A program made the translations under genes and the position numbers. From positions 1-5,746 of the forward strand of contig CAMZFG010000079.1 of the NCBI GenBank assembly GCA_947306035.1: a stretch of 5,746 nucleotides of DNA. The letters are read 5' to 3'. Positions 1-5,264 of the stretch are shown here, piece after piece; the first letter of the stretch is position 1, and every line of letters starts with the position of its first letter. Under the pieces are notes generated by a model. It saw only the letters and a program-made list of their open reading frames with translations, had not been told where the DNA came from and searched no databases. Source of the DNA: an uncultured Clostridia bacterium. GTDB lineage: Bacteria > Bacillota > Clostridia > Oscillospirales > CAG-272.

Positions 1-409
1 CACCGTGCGGCAGTACGTGACGGTCGGCTCGCTCGATATGCTCAAAAAAGCCGGCCGCGTCAAGGGTTCGGCGGCGTTCTTCGGCAACCTGCTCGGCGTC
101 AAGCCCATCATCATCTCCGACAAGAACGGGCAGAACGTGCCCATCGTCAAGATCAAGGGCCGCCGTCAGTCGATTGACGAACTGGTGCGTCTGACGAAGG
201 AAACGGTCGTCGATCCCGAAGAGCAGACGGTGTTCATCGGCCACGCGGACTGCCTGGAAGAAGCGGAGTATCTGCGCGACAAACTGCTCGCCGAAGTCGG
301 CTTCAAAGACGCCTATATCAACTTTATCGGGCCGATCATCGGTTCTTCCATCGGCCCCGGCGCCATCGGCGTGTTCTCGTTCGGCAAGCCGGTGGAATAC
401 GCGATCTGA
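1..409 (+). CDS. DegV family fatty-acid-binding protein (FakB-like), C-terminal part, 5' end outside window
   Basis: About 135 residues are visible, read in frame from position 2 to the TGA at 407-409; the start codon and the N-terminal lobe lie upstream of the window. The family is recognised by the run 'GSLDMLKKAGR' followed by 'LLGVKPIIISDKNG', and by the C-terminal 'IGPIIGSSIGPGAIGVF', which matches the conserved IGPxIGxxxGPGxxGxxF tail of DegV proteins. DegV proteins bind one long-chain fatty acid in a pocket between two lobes; in the FakB role they present its carboxylate to the kinase FakA and carry the resulting acyl-phosphate to PlsX/PlsY. It acts in the cytoplasm or at the inner membrane face. 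The stop codon is separated by one base from the start of a DAK-domain kinase, which strongly supports the FakB role. The GTG at position 5 is internal and not the true start, because the usual DegV sequence begins well before it. Which fatty acid it prefers cannot be told from this part. Confidence 0.93.
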   Translation, partial: TVRQYVTVGSLDMLKKAGRVKGSAAFFGNLLGVKPIIISDKNGQNVPIVKIKGRRQSIDELVRLTKETVVDPEEQTVFIGHADCLEEAEYLRDKLLAEVGFKDAYINFIGPIIGSSIGPGAIGVFSFGKPVEYAI

Positions 410-410
410 T

Positions 411-2075
411 ATGGCGACGTACGAACTGAACGGCGCGCTGTTTGCCGATATGGTGCGGGGCGGCACCGACAATCTGCGCGCCAACGCCAAGATCGTCAAC
501 GACCTCAACGTCTTTCCCATTCCGGACGGCGACACCGGCGACAATATGAGTCTGACCATGGAGGGCGGCGACAGCGCCATAGCGGGCGTGGCTTCCGACT
601 CGATCTCCTATATCGCGGATAAACTGGCGGGCGGCATGCTGCTCGGCGCCAGAGGCAACTCGGGCGTCATTCTCTCGCAGCTGTTCGCCGGCATCGCCAA
701 GGGGCTCGAAGGCGTGGAACGCGCCGACGCGCAGGCCCTCGGGCGCGCGTTTCAAAGCGGCGTCAAGCAGGCCTACGAGGCCGTGCTGACCCCCACGGAG
801 GGCACCATTCTCACGGTGGCGCGCGAGGCAACGGAATACGCGGTGGAGCATCTGACCCCCGAGAGCACGCTGGAGGACTTTTTTGCCGCCTTTATCGATA
901 AAATGCACGTTTCGCTGCAGAACACGCCGGAGCTTTTGCCCATTCTCAAGGAATCGGGCGTGATCGACAGCGGCGGCGCGGGGCTCGTTTACGTCATTGA
1001 GGGCATGAACAAGATCCTGCACGGCGAAACGGTGGAGGCAAGACCCGCCGCGCGGGAACAGAACGCCGCCGCTCCCGATCTTTCGTCGTTTACGGCCGAC
1101 AGTCAGATGACGTTCGGCTACTGCACCGAGTTTTTGCTGCAGCTGCAGAACAGCAAGGTGGACGCGGAGCATTTTCCCGTCGACACCATCATCAAAGGTC
1201 TGACCGACATGGGCGGCGAGTCGATCGTCGCCTGCAAGACGGGCACGGTCGTCAAAGTGCACGTGCATACCATGACGCCGGGGCGGGTGTTTGAGTTTGC
1301 CCAGCAGTTCGGCGAGTTTCTCACCATGAAGGTCGAGAACATGGCCATTCAGCACAGCGAGGCCACCGTGGAGAACCGCTTTGAACGCGAAAAGCCCGCC
1401 GAACAGCCCCACAAGGCCTACGGCGTGGTGGCGGTCGCTTCCGGCGAGGGCATTCAAAAGACGTTCACCGATCTCGGCGTGGACGCCATCGTCGAGGGCG
1501 GGCAGACCATGAACCCCTCTTCGGAGGACTTTCTCGCCGCTTTCGATCGCGTCAACGCCGACACCATTCTGGTCTTTCCCAACAACAGCAACATCATTCT
1601 GACGGCGCGGCAGGCGGCCGACCTGTACGACAAGGCCGACGTGCGCGTGCTGAACAGCAAAACGGTGGGCGACGGCTACGCGGCCCTGACCATGCTCGAC
1701 GTGGACAGCGGCGACACCGACGCCATTGTGGAAAGTCTCAACGAGGCCATGGAAGGCGTGATCACCGGCATGGTGACCCGCTCGGTGCGCGATTCGCACC
1801 TCGGCGGCATGGATATTGCCCGCAACGACTATATCGGACTTTCGGGAAAGGAACTGCTCTCCGACGCCGCCACGCCCGCCGAGGCGGCCTGCGGTCTGCT
1901 TTCCGCCATCGACATGACCGACCGCGAAGTGCTGATCGCCATTTGCGGCAAAGACGCGACGGCCGAGGATATGGCCGCGGTGCGCGCCTTTGTGAAAAAA
2001 ACTTACCCCGCGACGGAGTTGTTCGAGATCGACGGCGGTCAGGACATTTATCACTTTATCTTCGTGGCGGAATGA
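411..2075 (+). CDS. fakA: DAK domain-containing fatty acid kinase catalytic subunit (FakA/YloV family)
   Basis: This 554-residue protein has the usual FakA length and order. Residues 1-200 are a DhaL/DAK kinase domain with the Mg-ATP loop 'NVFPIPDGDTGDNM' at 33-46 (aspartates 39, 41 and 44), 'GARGNSGVILSQ' at 79-90 and 'DSGGAGLVYVIEG' at 186-198. The middle domain holds 'GYCTEF' (C238) and 'VKVHVHT' (H284, H286); from memory, equivalent Cys and His residues form a metal or active-site cluster in S. aureus FakA. The C-terminal domain carries 'GGQTMNPSSED' (363-373) and 'FPNNSNI' (389-395). FakA phosphorylates fatty acids bound to FakB with ATP, giving acyl-phosphate for phospholipid synthesis. 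The ATG at 411 is chosen because the N-terminus aligns in kind with family members and lies one base after the degV stop. No good Shine-Dalgarno precedes it (only a weak GGTGGA 14 bases upstream), which suggests translational coupling. Dihydroxyacetone kinase is less likely because no DhaK domain is present. Confidence 0.92.
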   Translation: MATYELNGALFADMVRGGTDNLRANAKIVNDLNVFPIPDGDTGDNMSLTMEGGDSAIAGVASDSISYIADKLAGGMLLGARGNSGVILSQLFAGIAKGLEGVERADAQALGRAFQSGVKQAYEAVLTPTEGTILTVAREATEYAVEHLTPESTLEDFFAAFIDKMHVSLQNTPELLPILKESGVIDSGGAGLVYVIEGMNKILHGETVEARPAAREQNAAAPDLSSFTADSQMTFGYCTEFLLQLQNSKVDAEHFPVDTIIKGLTDMGGESIVACKTGTVVKVHVHTMTPGRVFEFAQQFGEFLTMKVENMAIQHSEATVENRFEREKPAEQPHKAYGVVAVASGEGIQKTFTDLGVDAIVEGGQTMNPSSEDFLAAFDRVNADTILVFPNNSNIILTARQAADLYDKADVRVLNSKTVGDGYAALTMLDVDSGDTDAIVESLNEAMEGVITGMVTRSVRDSHLGGMDIARNDYIGLSGKELLSDAATPAEAACGLLSAIDMTDREVLIAICGKDATAEDMAAVRAFVKKTYPATELFEIDGGQDIYHFIFVAE

Positions 2076-2083
2076 CCCTTATC

Positions 2084-2125
2084 AAAAGAGCGCCCGAGGG
2101 ACACTTGCGATAAAGCAGGTGTCCC
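2084..2125 (-). repeat. Left copy of an imperfect 42-43 base inverted repeat around the regulator gene
   Basis: Read on the minus strand, this copy matches the plus strand at 3518-3560. The 28-base core (2098-2125) differs from the other copy at two bases, followed by a one- versus two-base difference and then a perfect 13-base match ending in GCGCTCTTTT. Both copies contain a self-complementary core of the form GGG.CAC..TGC-loop-GCA.GTGTCCC, so each is itself a hairpin. Homology stops just outside on both sides. The two copies point outward from the regulator gene. It may be a dispersed palindromic element, or one terminator that was duplicated when the regulator module entered. Confidence 0.85.
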
Positions 2126-2139
2126 TCGGCGGTTTGTTT
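2094..2139 (+). terminator. Rho-independent terminator after fakA, probably bidirectional
   Basis: Bases 2094-2108 pair with 2115-2129 to give a 15-base-pair stem with one G-U pair and a six-base loop (GATAAA). The stem is followed after three bases by a T-rich tail (TTTGTTTA, 2133-2140). On the minus strand the same stem is followed by GCGCTCTTTT, so it can also end leftward transcription from the convergent regulator gene that stops at 2196. It starts 19 bases after the fakA stop. The stem is also part of a repeat found again, inverted, at 3518-3560. Confidence 0.85.
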
Positions 2140-2195
2140 ATGGGTTTTGTGCGAAGGGATCAAGGATGTCGTATCATCAAAAGTCAAGGTTTGCA

Positions 2196-3263
2196 TCAGT
2201 GAAATTGCGCAACAGGTGTCAGCTTTTCAACAAGCTTCACCATACGGGGGTCGGTTTCAAACTGTTTGAACTTCTCGCCTTTCAAGGATTTGAGAAGCAG
2301 GCCCGAATCATTTTCTGTATAATCCTTGACCGCGTGTATGGAAGAAAAGTCGATTTTGTTTACGATGAAGGAAGTGAACTTTCCGTCCTTCAGCGTATCA
2401 TATCTGATTGCGTGATCCGCAGATTTATCAAGACACTCGAACATCTTCGACGCGTCGCCCAGCTTCAGATAGCTCTCCGCCATTTCTTTGTAGATCTCCG
2501 AATACCGAACGTGATAAAATCCGCAGTTTCCATCCGGATAAAGCAGATCGAAGCACTGGATAAGAAACTCGCGCGCCTTGATATTCTCCTCCGACGTATA
2601 GCCGCCCTTCTGACACATGATGCGTACGCTCAACCCGATTTCATCAAAAAGAGCCATGACGTTCCTTTGACAATGAATGACCGCTCTCTCTCCTTCCAGA
2701 ATGTGCAGCAGCAAATCGTAGGTCGTGACGTCGCCCGCCATATTTGCGTATTTTCCTGCCGTAACCGCGTCCTTTTTGGCATAGTAATAGGTGAAGCACA
2801 GGCATTGGATCGCGCCTCCGCGCAAAGACTGATCGGTGGATTCGTTTATGATCCTTTCTCCGCACGCGATAATCTCGTCTGCGTTTGCATCCTGATCCTC
2901 AGCGGACAAAGCGTACATCAGACCGTGAATGACCGTTAAATCATTCGGGAACTCCTTTTGGGCTTCTCTCCACAACGCCACACGATCCCGGCTTTTTCCG
3001 TCGTGGAACAGTTCGCTGTTTTTTTCTTTATATGATAAGATTTTTTTCTCTTTCTCTGTTTCCCCCACGCCGAGCAGATCGTCTACGCTGACATTGTAAT
3101 AGGACGCGATCGCCGGCAGAAGCGTGATATCCGGGTATCCTTCCTCACGCTCCCATTTGGAAACCGCCTGCGCGGAGATCCCAAGATGGTTTGCCAGATC
3201 TTCCTGAGTATTGCCTTTCTTTATACGGAGTTCTTTTAATTGTTTGCTTAATAATACTTTCAT
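2196..3263 (-). CDS. Xre-family transcriptional regulator with N-terminal HTH_3 and long helical C-terminal domain
   Basis: The protein has 355 residues. Residues 4-62 form an HTH_3 (Cro/C1/Xre) DNA-binding domain, with 'TQEDLANHLGISAQAVSKWE' at 19-38 as the helix-turn-helix and 'LLPAIASYYNVSVDDLL' completing the five-helix bundle. Residues 90-290 are rich in helical pairs ('RVALWREAQKEFPND' at 94-108, 'EMAESYLKLGDASKMFECLDKS' region 260-281) that resemble degenerate TPR-like repeats; no enzymatic motif is seen. It is probably a cytoplasmic repressor or activator whose C-terminus senses a ligand or partner that I cannot name. The ATG at 3263 is chosen because AGGAGG (3269-3274) lies five bases upstream and the HTH begins right after it; an in-frame extension to 3524 has no such support. 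The gene converges on fakA and is visibly AT-richer than its neighbours (one 60-base line at 2221 is 47% GC against 62% at 1501), which hints at separate acquisition. Confidence 0.9.
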   Translation of the reverse strand: MKVLLSKQLKELRIKKGNTQEDLANHLGISAQAVSKWEREEGYPDITLLPAIASYYNVSVDDLLGVGETEKEKKILSYKEKNSELFHDGKSRDRVALWREAQKEFPNDLTVIHGLMYALSAEDQDANADEIIACGERIINESTDQSLRGGAIQCLCFTYYYAKKDAVTAGKYANMAGDVTTYDLLLHILEGERAVIHCQRNVMALFDEIGLSVRIMCQKGGYTSEENIKAREFLIQCFDLLYPDGNCGFYHVRYSEIYKEMAESYLKLGDASKMFECLDKSADHAIRYDTLKDGKFTSFIVNKIDFSSIHAVKDYTENDSGLLLKSLKGEKFKQFETDPRMVKLVEKLTPVAQFH

Positions 3264-3286
3264 AGTTTCCTCCTGAGAATAATAGT

Positions 3287-3300
3287 AACAAGCGCTTGTT
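3287..3300. promoter_or_regulatory. Perfect 14-base palindrome, candidate operator 1
   Basis: AACAAGCGCTTGTT is a perfect palindrome with half-sites AACAA and TTGTT and four bases between them. It lies just downstream of the predicted -10 of the regulator gene, about +2 to +15 of the transcript, where a bound repressor would block initiation or escape. Size and symmetry fit an Xre-type dimer. The regulator's own binding is inferred from position only. Confidence 0.6.
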
Positions 3301-3308
3301 CTGATCAT

Positions 3309-3337
3309 ATAATAGCATAATGTCAATGACACTGCAA
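3309..3337 (-). promoter_or_regulatory. Candidate promoter of the Xre regulator gene
   Basis: On the minus strand TTGCAG (3337-3332) is followed after 17 bases by TATTAT (3314-3309). The -10 is good (5 of 6 to TATAAT) but the -35 keeps only the TTG. Transcription would start near 3302, leaving a leader of roughly 40 bases with AGGAGG five bases before the ATG at 3263. A perfect TTGACA also lies at 3326-3321, but it is too close to any -10 to be paired with it. The site sits between two AACAA/TTGTT palindromes. Confidence 0.5.
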
Positions 3338-3350
3338 CAACCGCGTTGTT
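3336..3350. promoter_or_regulatory. 15-base inverted repeat, candidate operator 2
   Basis: AACAAC (3336-3341) and GTTGTT (3345-3350) are perfect complements across CGC. The half-sites are those of the palindrome at 3287-3300, with five instead of four bases between AACAA and TTGTT. It overlaps the predicted -35 of the regulator gene. Having the same half-sites on both sides of one promoter is the usual layout of an autoregulated Xre-type gene. Confidence 0.55.
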
Positions 3351-3358
3351 TATTATCG

Positions 3359-3373
3359 GTTGTTTTTTACAAC
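3359..3373. promoter_or_regulatory. GTTGT-N5-ACAAC inverted repeat, possible third regulator site
   Basis: GTTGT (3359-3363) and ACAAC (3369-3373) are complementary across five T. The arms use the same bases as the two palindromes nearer the gene, but in the opposite arrangement (TTGT before ACAA). It could be an auxiliary site, or a small hairpin with no such role. Confidence 0.3.
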
Positions 3374-3431
3374 GGACAGTTGAACGGAACTCCGGTCCGA
3401 CAGACGAAGTTTCCGCCAAAATGGACTTGAT

Positions 3432-3464
3432 GCGCTTTTGATGGCCGCAAGTTGTCAAAAGCGC
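3432..3464. other. Perfect 10-base-pair hairpin in the intergenic region
   Basis: GCGCTTTTGA (3432-3441) is perfectly complementary to TCAAAAGCGC (3455-3464) across a 13-base loop. On the plus strand it is followed at once by TTTTA, so it is terminator-like, but no plus-strand gene leads into it. The 3264-3663 gap between the divergent genes otherwise holds the regulator's promoter and palindromes, the right repeat copy, and the promoter and leader of the next operon. I see no gene in it. Confidence 0.6.
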
Positions 3465-3517
3465 TTTTACGTTAGTTTCGCTGAAAACAACACAGATCGG
3501 ACAAGACCGAAAAACTT

Positions 3518-3560
3518 GGGGCACCTGCTCTATCGCAAGTGTCCCGACGGGCGCTCTTTT
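3518..3560 (+). repeat. Right copy of the imperfect inverted repeat around the regulator gene
   Basis: This copy matches the minus strand of 2084-2125 at about 39 of 43 positions. Its own hairpin pairs 3518-3528 with 3535-3545 around a six-base loop, with one G-U pair and one mismatch. It is followed on the plus strand by a GC stretch and seven T (3557-3563), and preceded on the minus-strand side by AAGTTTTT, so it looks terminator-like in both directions. No gene in the window reads into it from either side, which makes it an orphan terminator-like element. It ends 25 bases before the -35 of the next operon. Confidence 0.85.
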
Positions 3561-3585
3561 TTTGCGTTTTACGCCCGTTTCCGGC

Positions 3586-3615
3586 TTGACAACGGCGGCG
3601 TTTTTCGGCTATAAT
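3586..3615 (+). promoter_or_regulatory. Consensus sigma-A/sigma-70 promoter of the Ig-like/MBL operon
   Basis: TTGACA (3586-3591) and TATAAT (3610-3615) are both perfect consensus hexamers with an 18-base spacer. Transcription should start near 3622, about 42 bases before the ATG at 3664. Two perfect hexamers suggest strong, housekeeping-type initiation unless another factor blocks it. Confidence 0.88.
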
Positions 3616-3629
3616 AAAAGCACGACATA

Positions 3630-3648
3630 CGACCGCCGCAGGCGGTCG
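3630..3648 (+). promoter_or_regulatory. 5' leader hairpin / 19-base inverted repeat before the Ig-like gene
   Basis: CGACCGCC (3630-3637) is perfectly complementary to GGCGGTCG (3641-3648) across the loop GCA. It begins a few bases after the predicted transcription start and ends five bases before the Shine-Dalgarno AGGAG (3653-3657). It may stabilise the 5' end of the mRNA, or as DNA be an operator just downstream of the promoter. The 10-base direct repeat AGCACGACAT lies at both sides (3619-3628 and 3656-3665), the second copy running into the start codon. Confidence 0.55.
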
Positions 3649-3663
3649 GGAAAGGAGCACGAC

Positions 3664-4137
3664 ATGGCCACGAAAAAGAGCGGTTCGTCCCGCGGCGGCA
3701 CCAACACCGCCACGACGCGCGCCGCGAAAAAACTGCTGCGCAAAATTCCCGCGGCGGTCAAGGTGCTGATGGTACTTTTGCTGCTGGTCGGCATCGCGGG
3801 CGGCTATTTCGCCGTCAAATTCGTGTCGAAAAACGATCATTTCGTTCTGAAAGGCCAGGCGACCTATTCCGTGGAGGCGGGGCATGGCTTTACCTATCGC
3901 GAGGAGGGCGTGGACGCGGTCTGCTTCGGCCGCGACGTCTCCGGCAAAACGCGGGTGGAAACGACCCTGCAGAAGAACGCGGCGGGGGAGTATATCATCC
4001 CCGACGAAGAGGGCGTTTACACCATCACCTACACGGTGGACTGCCTCAAATTCGGCGATAAGAACCCGAACGGGCAGATCAAACGCATTCGCACCTTTTC
4101 GGTGAGCGTAACGGAGGAGGACGGTCAGGGTGAGTAA
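3664..4137 (+). CDS. Single-pass membrane protein with Ig-like (DUF5011-like) extracellular domain
   Basis: The protein has 157 residues. Residues 1-32 are strongly basic with Ser/Thr/Gly ('KKSGSSRGGTNTATTRAAKKLLRK'-type composition), 33-54 form one hydrophobic segment ('VLMVLLLLVGIAGGYFAVKF'), and 58-149 look like a beta-sandwich. In that domain, 'LKGQATYSVEAGHGFTY' (62-78), 'EEGVDAV' (80-86) and 'EEGVYTITYTVDCLKFG' (115-131) follow the pattern of DUF5011/bacterial Ig-like domains. Two cysteines (C87, C127) could pair. The cationic N-terminus should stay in the cytoplasm and the Ig-like domain face outside. The ATG at 3664 is chosen over an in-frame TTG at 3562 because AAAGGAG precedes it by six bases and the promoter lies between the two. 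The stop overlaps the start of the MBL gene by eight bases, so the two are probably translated together. Its function is unknown; a scaffold or binding partner for the MBL enzyme is an inference. Confidence 0.82.
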   Translation: MATKKSGSSRGGTNTATTRAAKKLLRKIPAAVKVLMVLLLLVGIAGGYFAVKFVSKNDHFVLKGQATYSVEAGHGFTYREEGVDAVCFGRDVSGKTRVETTLQKNAAGEYIIPDEEGVYTITYTVDCLKFGDKNPNGQIKRIRTFSVSVTEEDGQGE

Positions 4138-5227
4138 GAAAAAGTTTTCGGCGGGTCTGGCCGTTTTTCTGGCGATCGTCTGTCTGATCGTCGGCTGCGG
4201 CATAGGGCTCGTCGGCGGATTTACCGCGGACGCGCTGACCTATAAGAGCGACGAAGCGCCCCACATGCACGTGGAGGGCGCGCTGCAGGTCCACTTTGTC
4301 GAGCTCGGCAACAAATACACGGGCGACTGCACCTATATCAAGGCGGGCGACACCGATATCCTGATCGACGCCGGCTCCCGCGTGGACAGCGTCACCGCCA
4401 TTTCGGAGTACATCAACCAGTACGTGACGGACGGCAAACTGGAATACGTCATCGTTACCCACGCGCACCAGGATCACTATGCCGGCTTTACCAAACGCAG
4501 CGGCAGCATTTTCGACCTGTACGAGTGCGGCACCGTCATCGACTTTGCGCTGACCAATCAAAAGGACACTTCCACCATGTACCAAAACTATAAGGCGGAA
4601 TTGGCCGACGAGGTGGCGGCGGGCGCCACGCACTATACCGCGCGGGAGTGCATCGAGCAGAACAAAAACGTGTTCGATCTCGGCAGCGGCGTGACCATGA
4701 CGATACTCGACAGTTACTATTACTATCACGAATCGTCCACCGAAAACGATTATTCGGTCTGCACGCTGTTCACCTCGGGCGACGACAACTATCTGTTCAC
4801 CGGCGACCTGGAGGCCGCGGGCGAGGCAAAACTGGTCGAGATGAACCCCGGCCTGCCCGAGGTCACGCTCTACAAGGCGGGGCACCACGGCTCCAAGACC
4901 TCGTCGTCTGACGCGCTGCTCTCCGTCATAAAGCCCGAGATCGTGTGCGTGTGCTGCTGCTGCGGCAGCCCCGAATACACCAAAACGGACGCCAATCAGT
5001 TCCCGACGCAGCAGTTCGTCGACCGCATCGCGCCCTACACCGACAAGGTGTACGTGACCACGCTGTGCATCGACTACGACGCGGGCAAGTTCGAGCCGAT
5101 GAACGGCACCATCGTGGTGGTGACCGGCGCCGCCGGCGTGACGGTGACGTGCAGCAACAGCGACAAGGTGTTGAAAGAGTGGGACTGGTTCAAACAGCAC
5201 CGAACGTGTCCCGCCGCGTGGAAATAA
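4130..5227 (+). CDS. Membrane-anchored/exported metallo-beta-lactamase-fold hydrolase (ComEC C-terminal-domain-like)
   Basis: The protein has 365 residues. Residues 1-30 are a KKK-led hydrophobic export segment, with a possible lipobox I-V-G-C ending at C23. The MBL fold follows: 'LQVHFVELG' (52-60), 'TDILIDAGS' (75-83), the metal motif HxHxDH as 'THAHQDHYAGF' (110-120: H111, H113, D115, H116), 'YLFTGDLE' (221-228, metal-bridging D226) and 'LYKAGHHGSKTSS' (247-259). The last two are typical of the ComEC/Rec2-type MBL subgroup. The ComEC transmembrane channel is absent, so this is a stand-alone enzyme, not a DNA uptake channel. Instead of the usual GQGD segment it has 'GNKYTGDCTYI', and after GHHGS it has an unusual 'VCVCCCCG' (272-279). 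It is probably a Zn- or Mn-dependent hydrolase outside the cytoplasmic membrane; the substrate (nucleic acid, phosphodiester or other) is unknown. The GTG at 4130 is chosen because GGAGGAGG (4113-4120), inside the upstream gene, lies nine bases before it. Confidence 0.88.
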   Translation: MSKKKFSAGLAVFLAIVCLIVGCGIGLVGGFTADALTYKSDEAPHMHVEGALQVHFVELGNKYTGDCTYIKAGDTDILIDAGSRVDSVTAISEYINQYVTDGKLEYVIVTHAHQDHYAGFTKRSGSIFDLYECGTVIDFALTNQKDTSTMYQNYKAELADEVAAGATHYTARECIEQNKNVFDLGSGVTMTILDSYYYYHESSTENDYSVCTLFTSGDDNYLFTGDLEAAGEAKLVEMNPGLPEVTLYKAGHHGSKTSSSDALLSVIKPEIVCVCCCCGSPEYTKTDANQFPTQQFVDRIAPYTDKVYVTTLCIDYDAGKFEPMNGTIVVVTGAAGVTVTCSNSDKVLKEWDWFKQHRTCPAAWK

Positions 5228-5264
5228 CGACGTAAAAGGCGCTGACGCCGAAAGGAGATAAAAC

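Noticed and set aside
336..2054. 572-codon open frame on the minus strand opposite the kinase gene
   Set aside because: It is the antisense shadow of a GC-rich gene with full family motifs. Its own translation is His/Arg/Gly-rich with no domain I recognise, and it has no suitable ribosome binding site.
2166..2939. 257-codon plus-strand open frame opposite the Xre regulator
   Set aside because: The minus-strand frame has a clear HTH domain, promoter and SD. The plus-strand product shows no recognisable domain and would read straight out of the fakA terminator.
3308..3313. Plus-strand TATAAT suggesting a rightward promoter
   Set aside because: No acceptable -35 lies 16-18 bases upstream (GTAACA region) and no gene follows within about 350 bases. 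It is kept only as a possible source of a small RNA.
3264..3524. N-terminal extension of the regulator by 87 residues to 3524
   Set aside because: The extension covers the predicted promoter, the palindromes and the right repeat copy. The ATG at 3263 has AGGAGG five bases upstream and starts directly at the HTH domain.
3547..3578. ACGGGCG / CGCCCGT seven-base inverted repeat with an 18-base loop
   Set aside because: The loop is long and T-rich, there is no T-tail after the stem, and it overlaps the repeat copy; chance pairing in GC-rich sequence is likely.
3472..4203. 243-codon minus-strand open frame across the Ig-like gene
   Set aside because: It would cross the consensus plus-strand promoter and the right repeat copy, and its translation has no domain or SD.
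5238..5249. GGCG-CTGA-CGCC mini hairpin between the MBL and oxidoreductase genes
   Set aside because: A four-base-pair stem without a T-run is too weak to be called a terminator.
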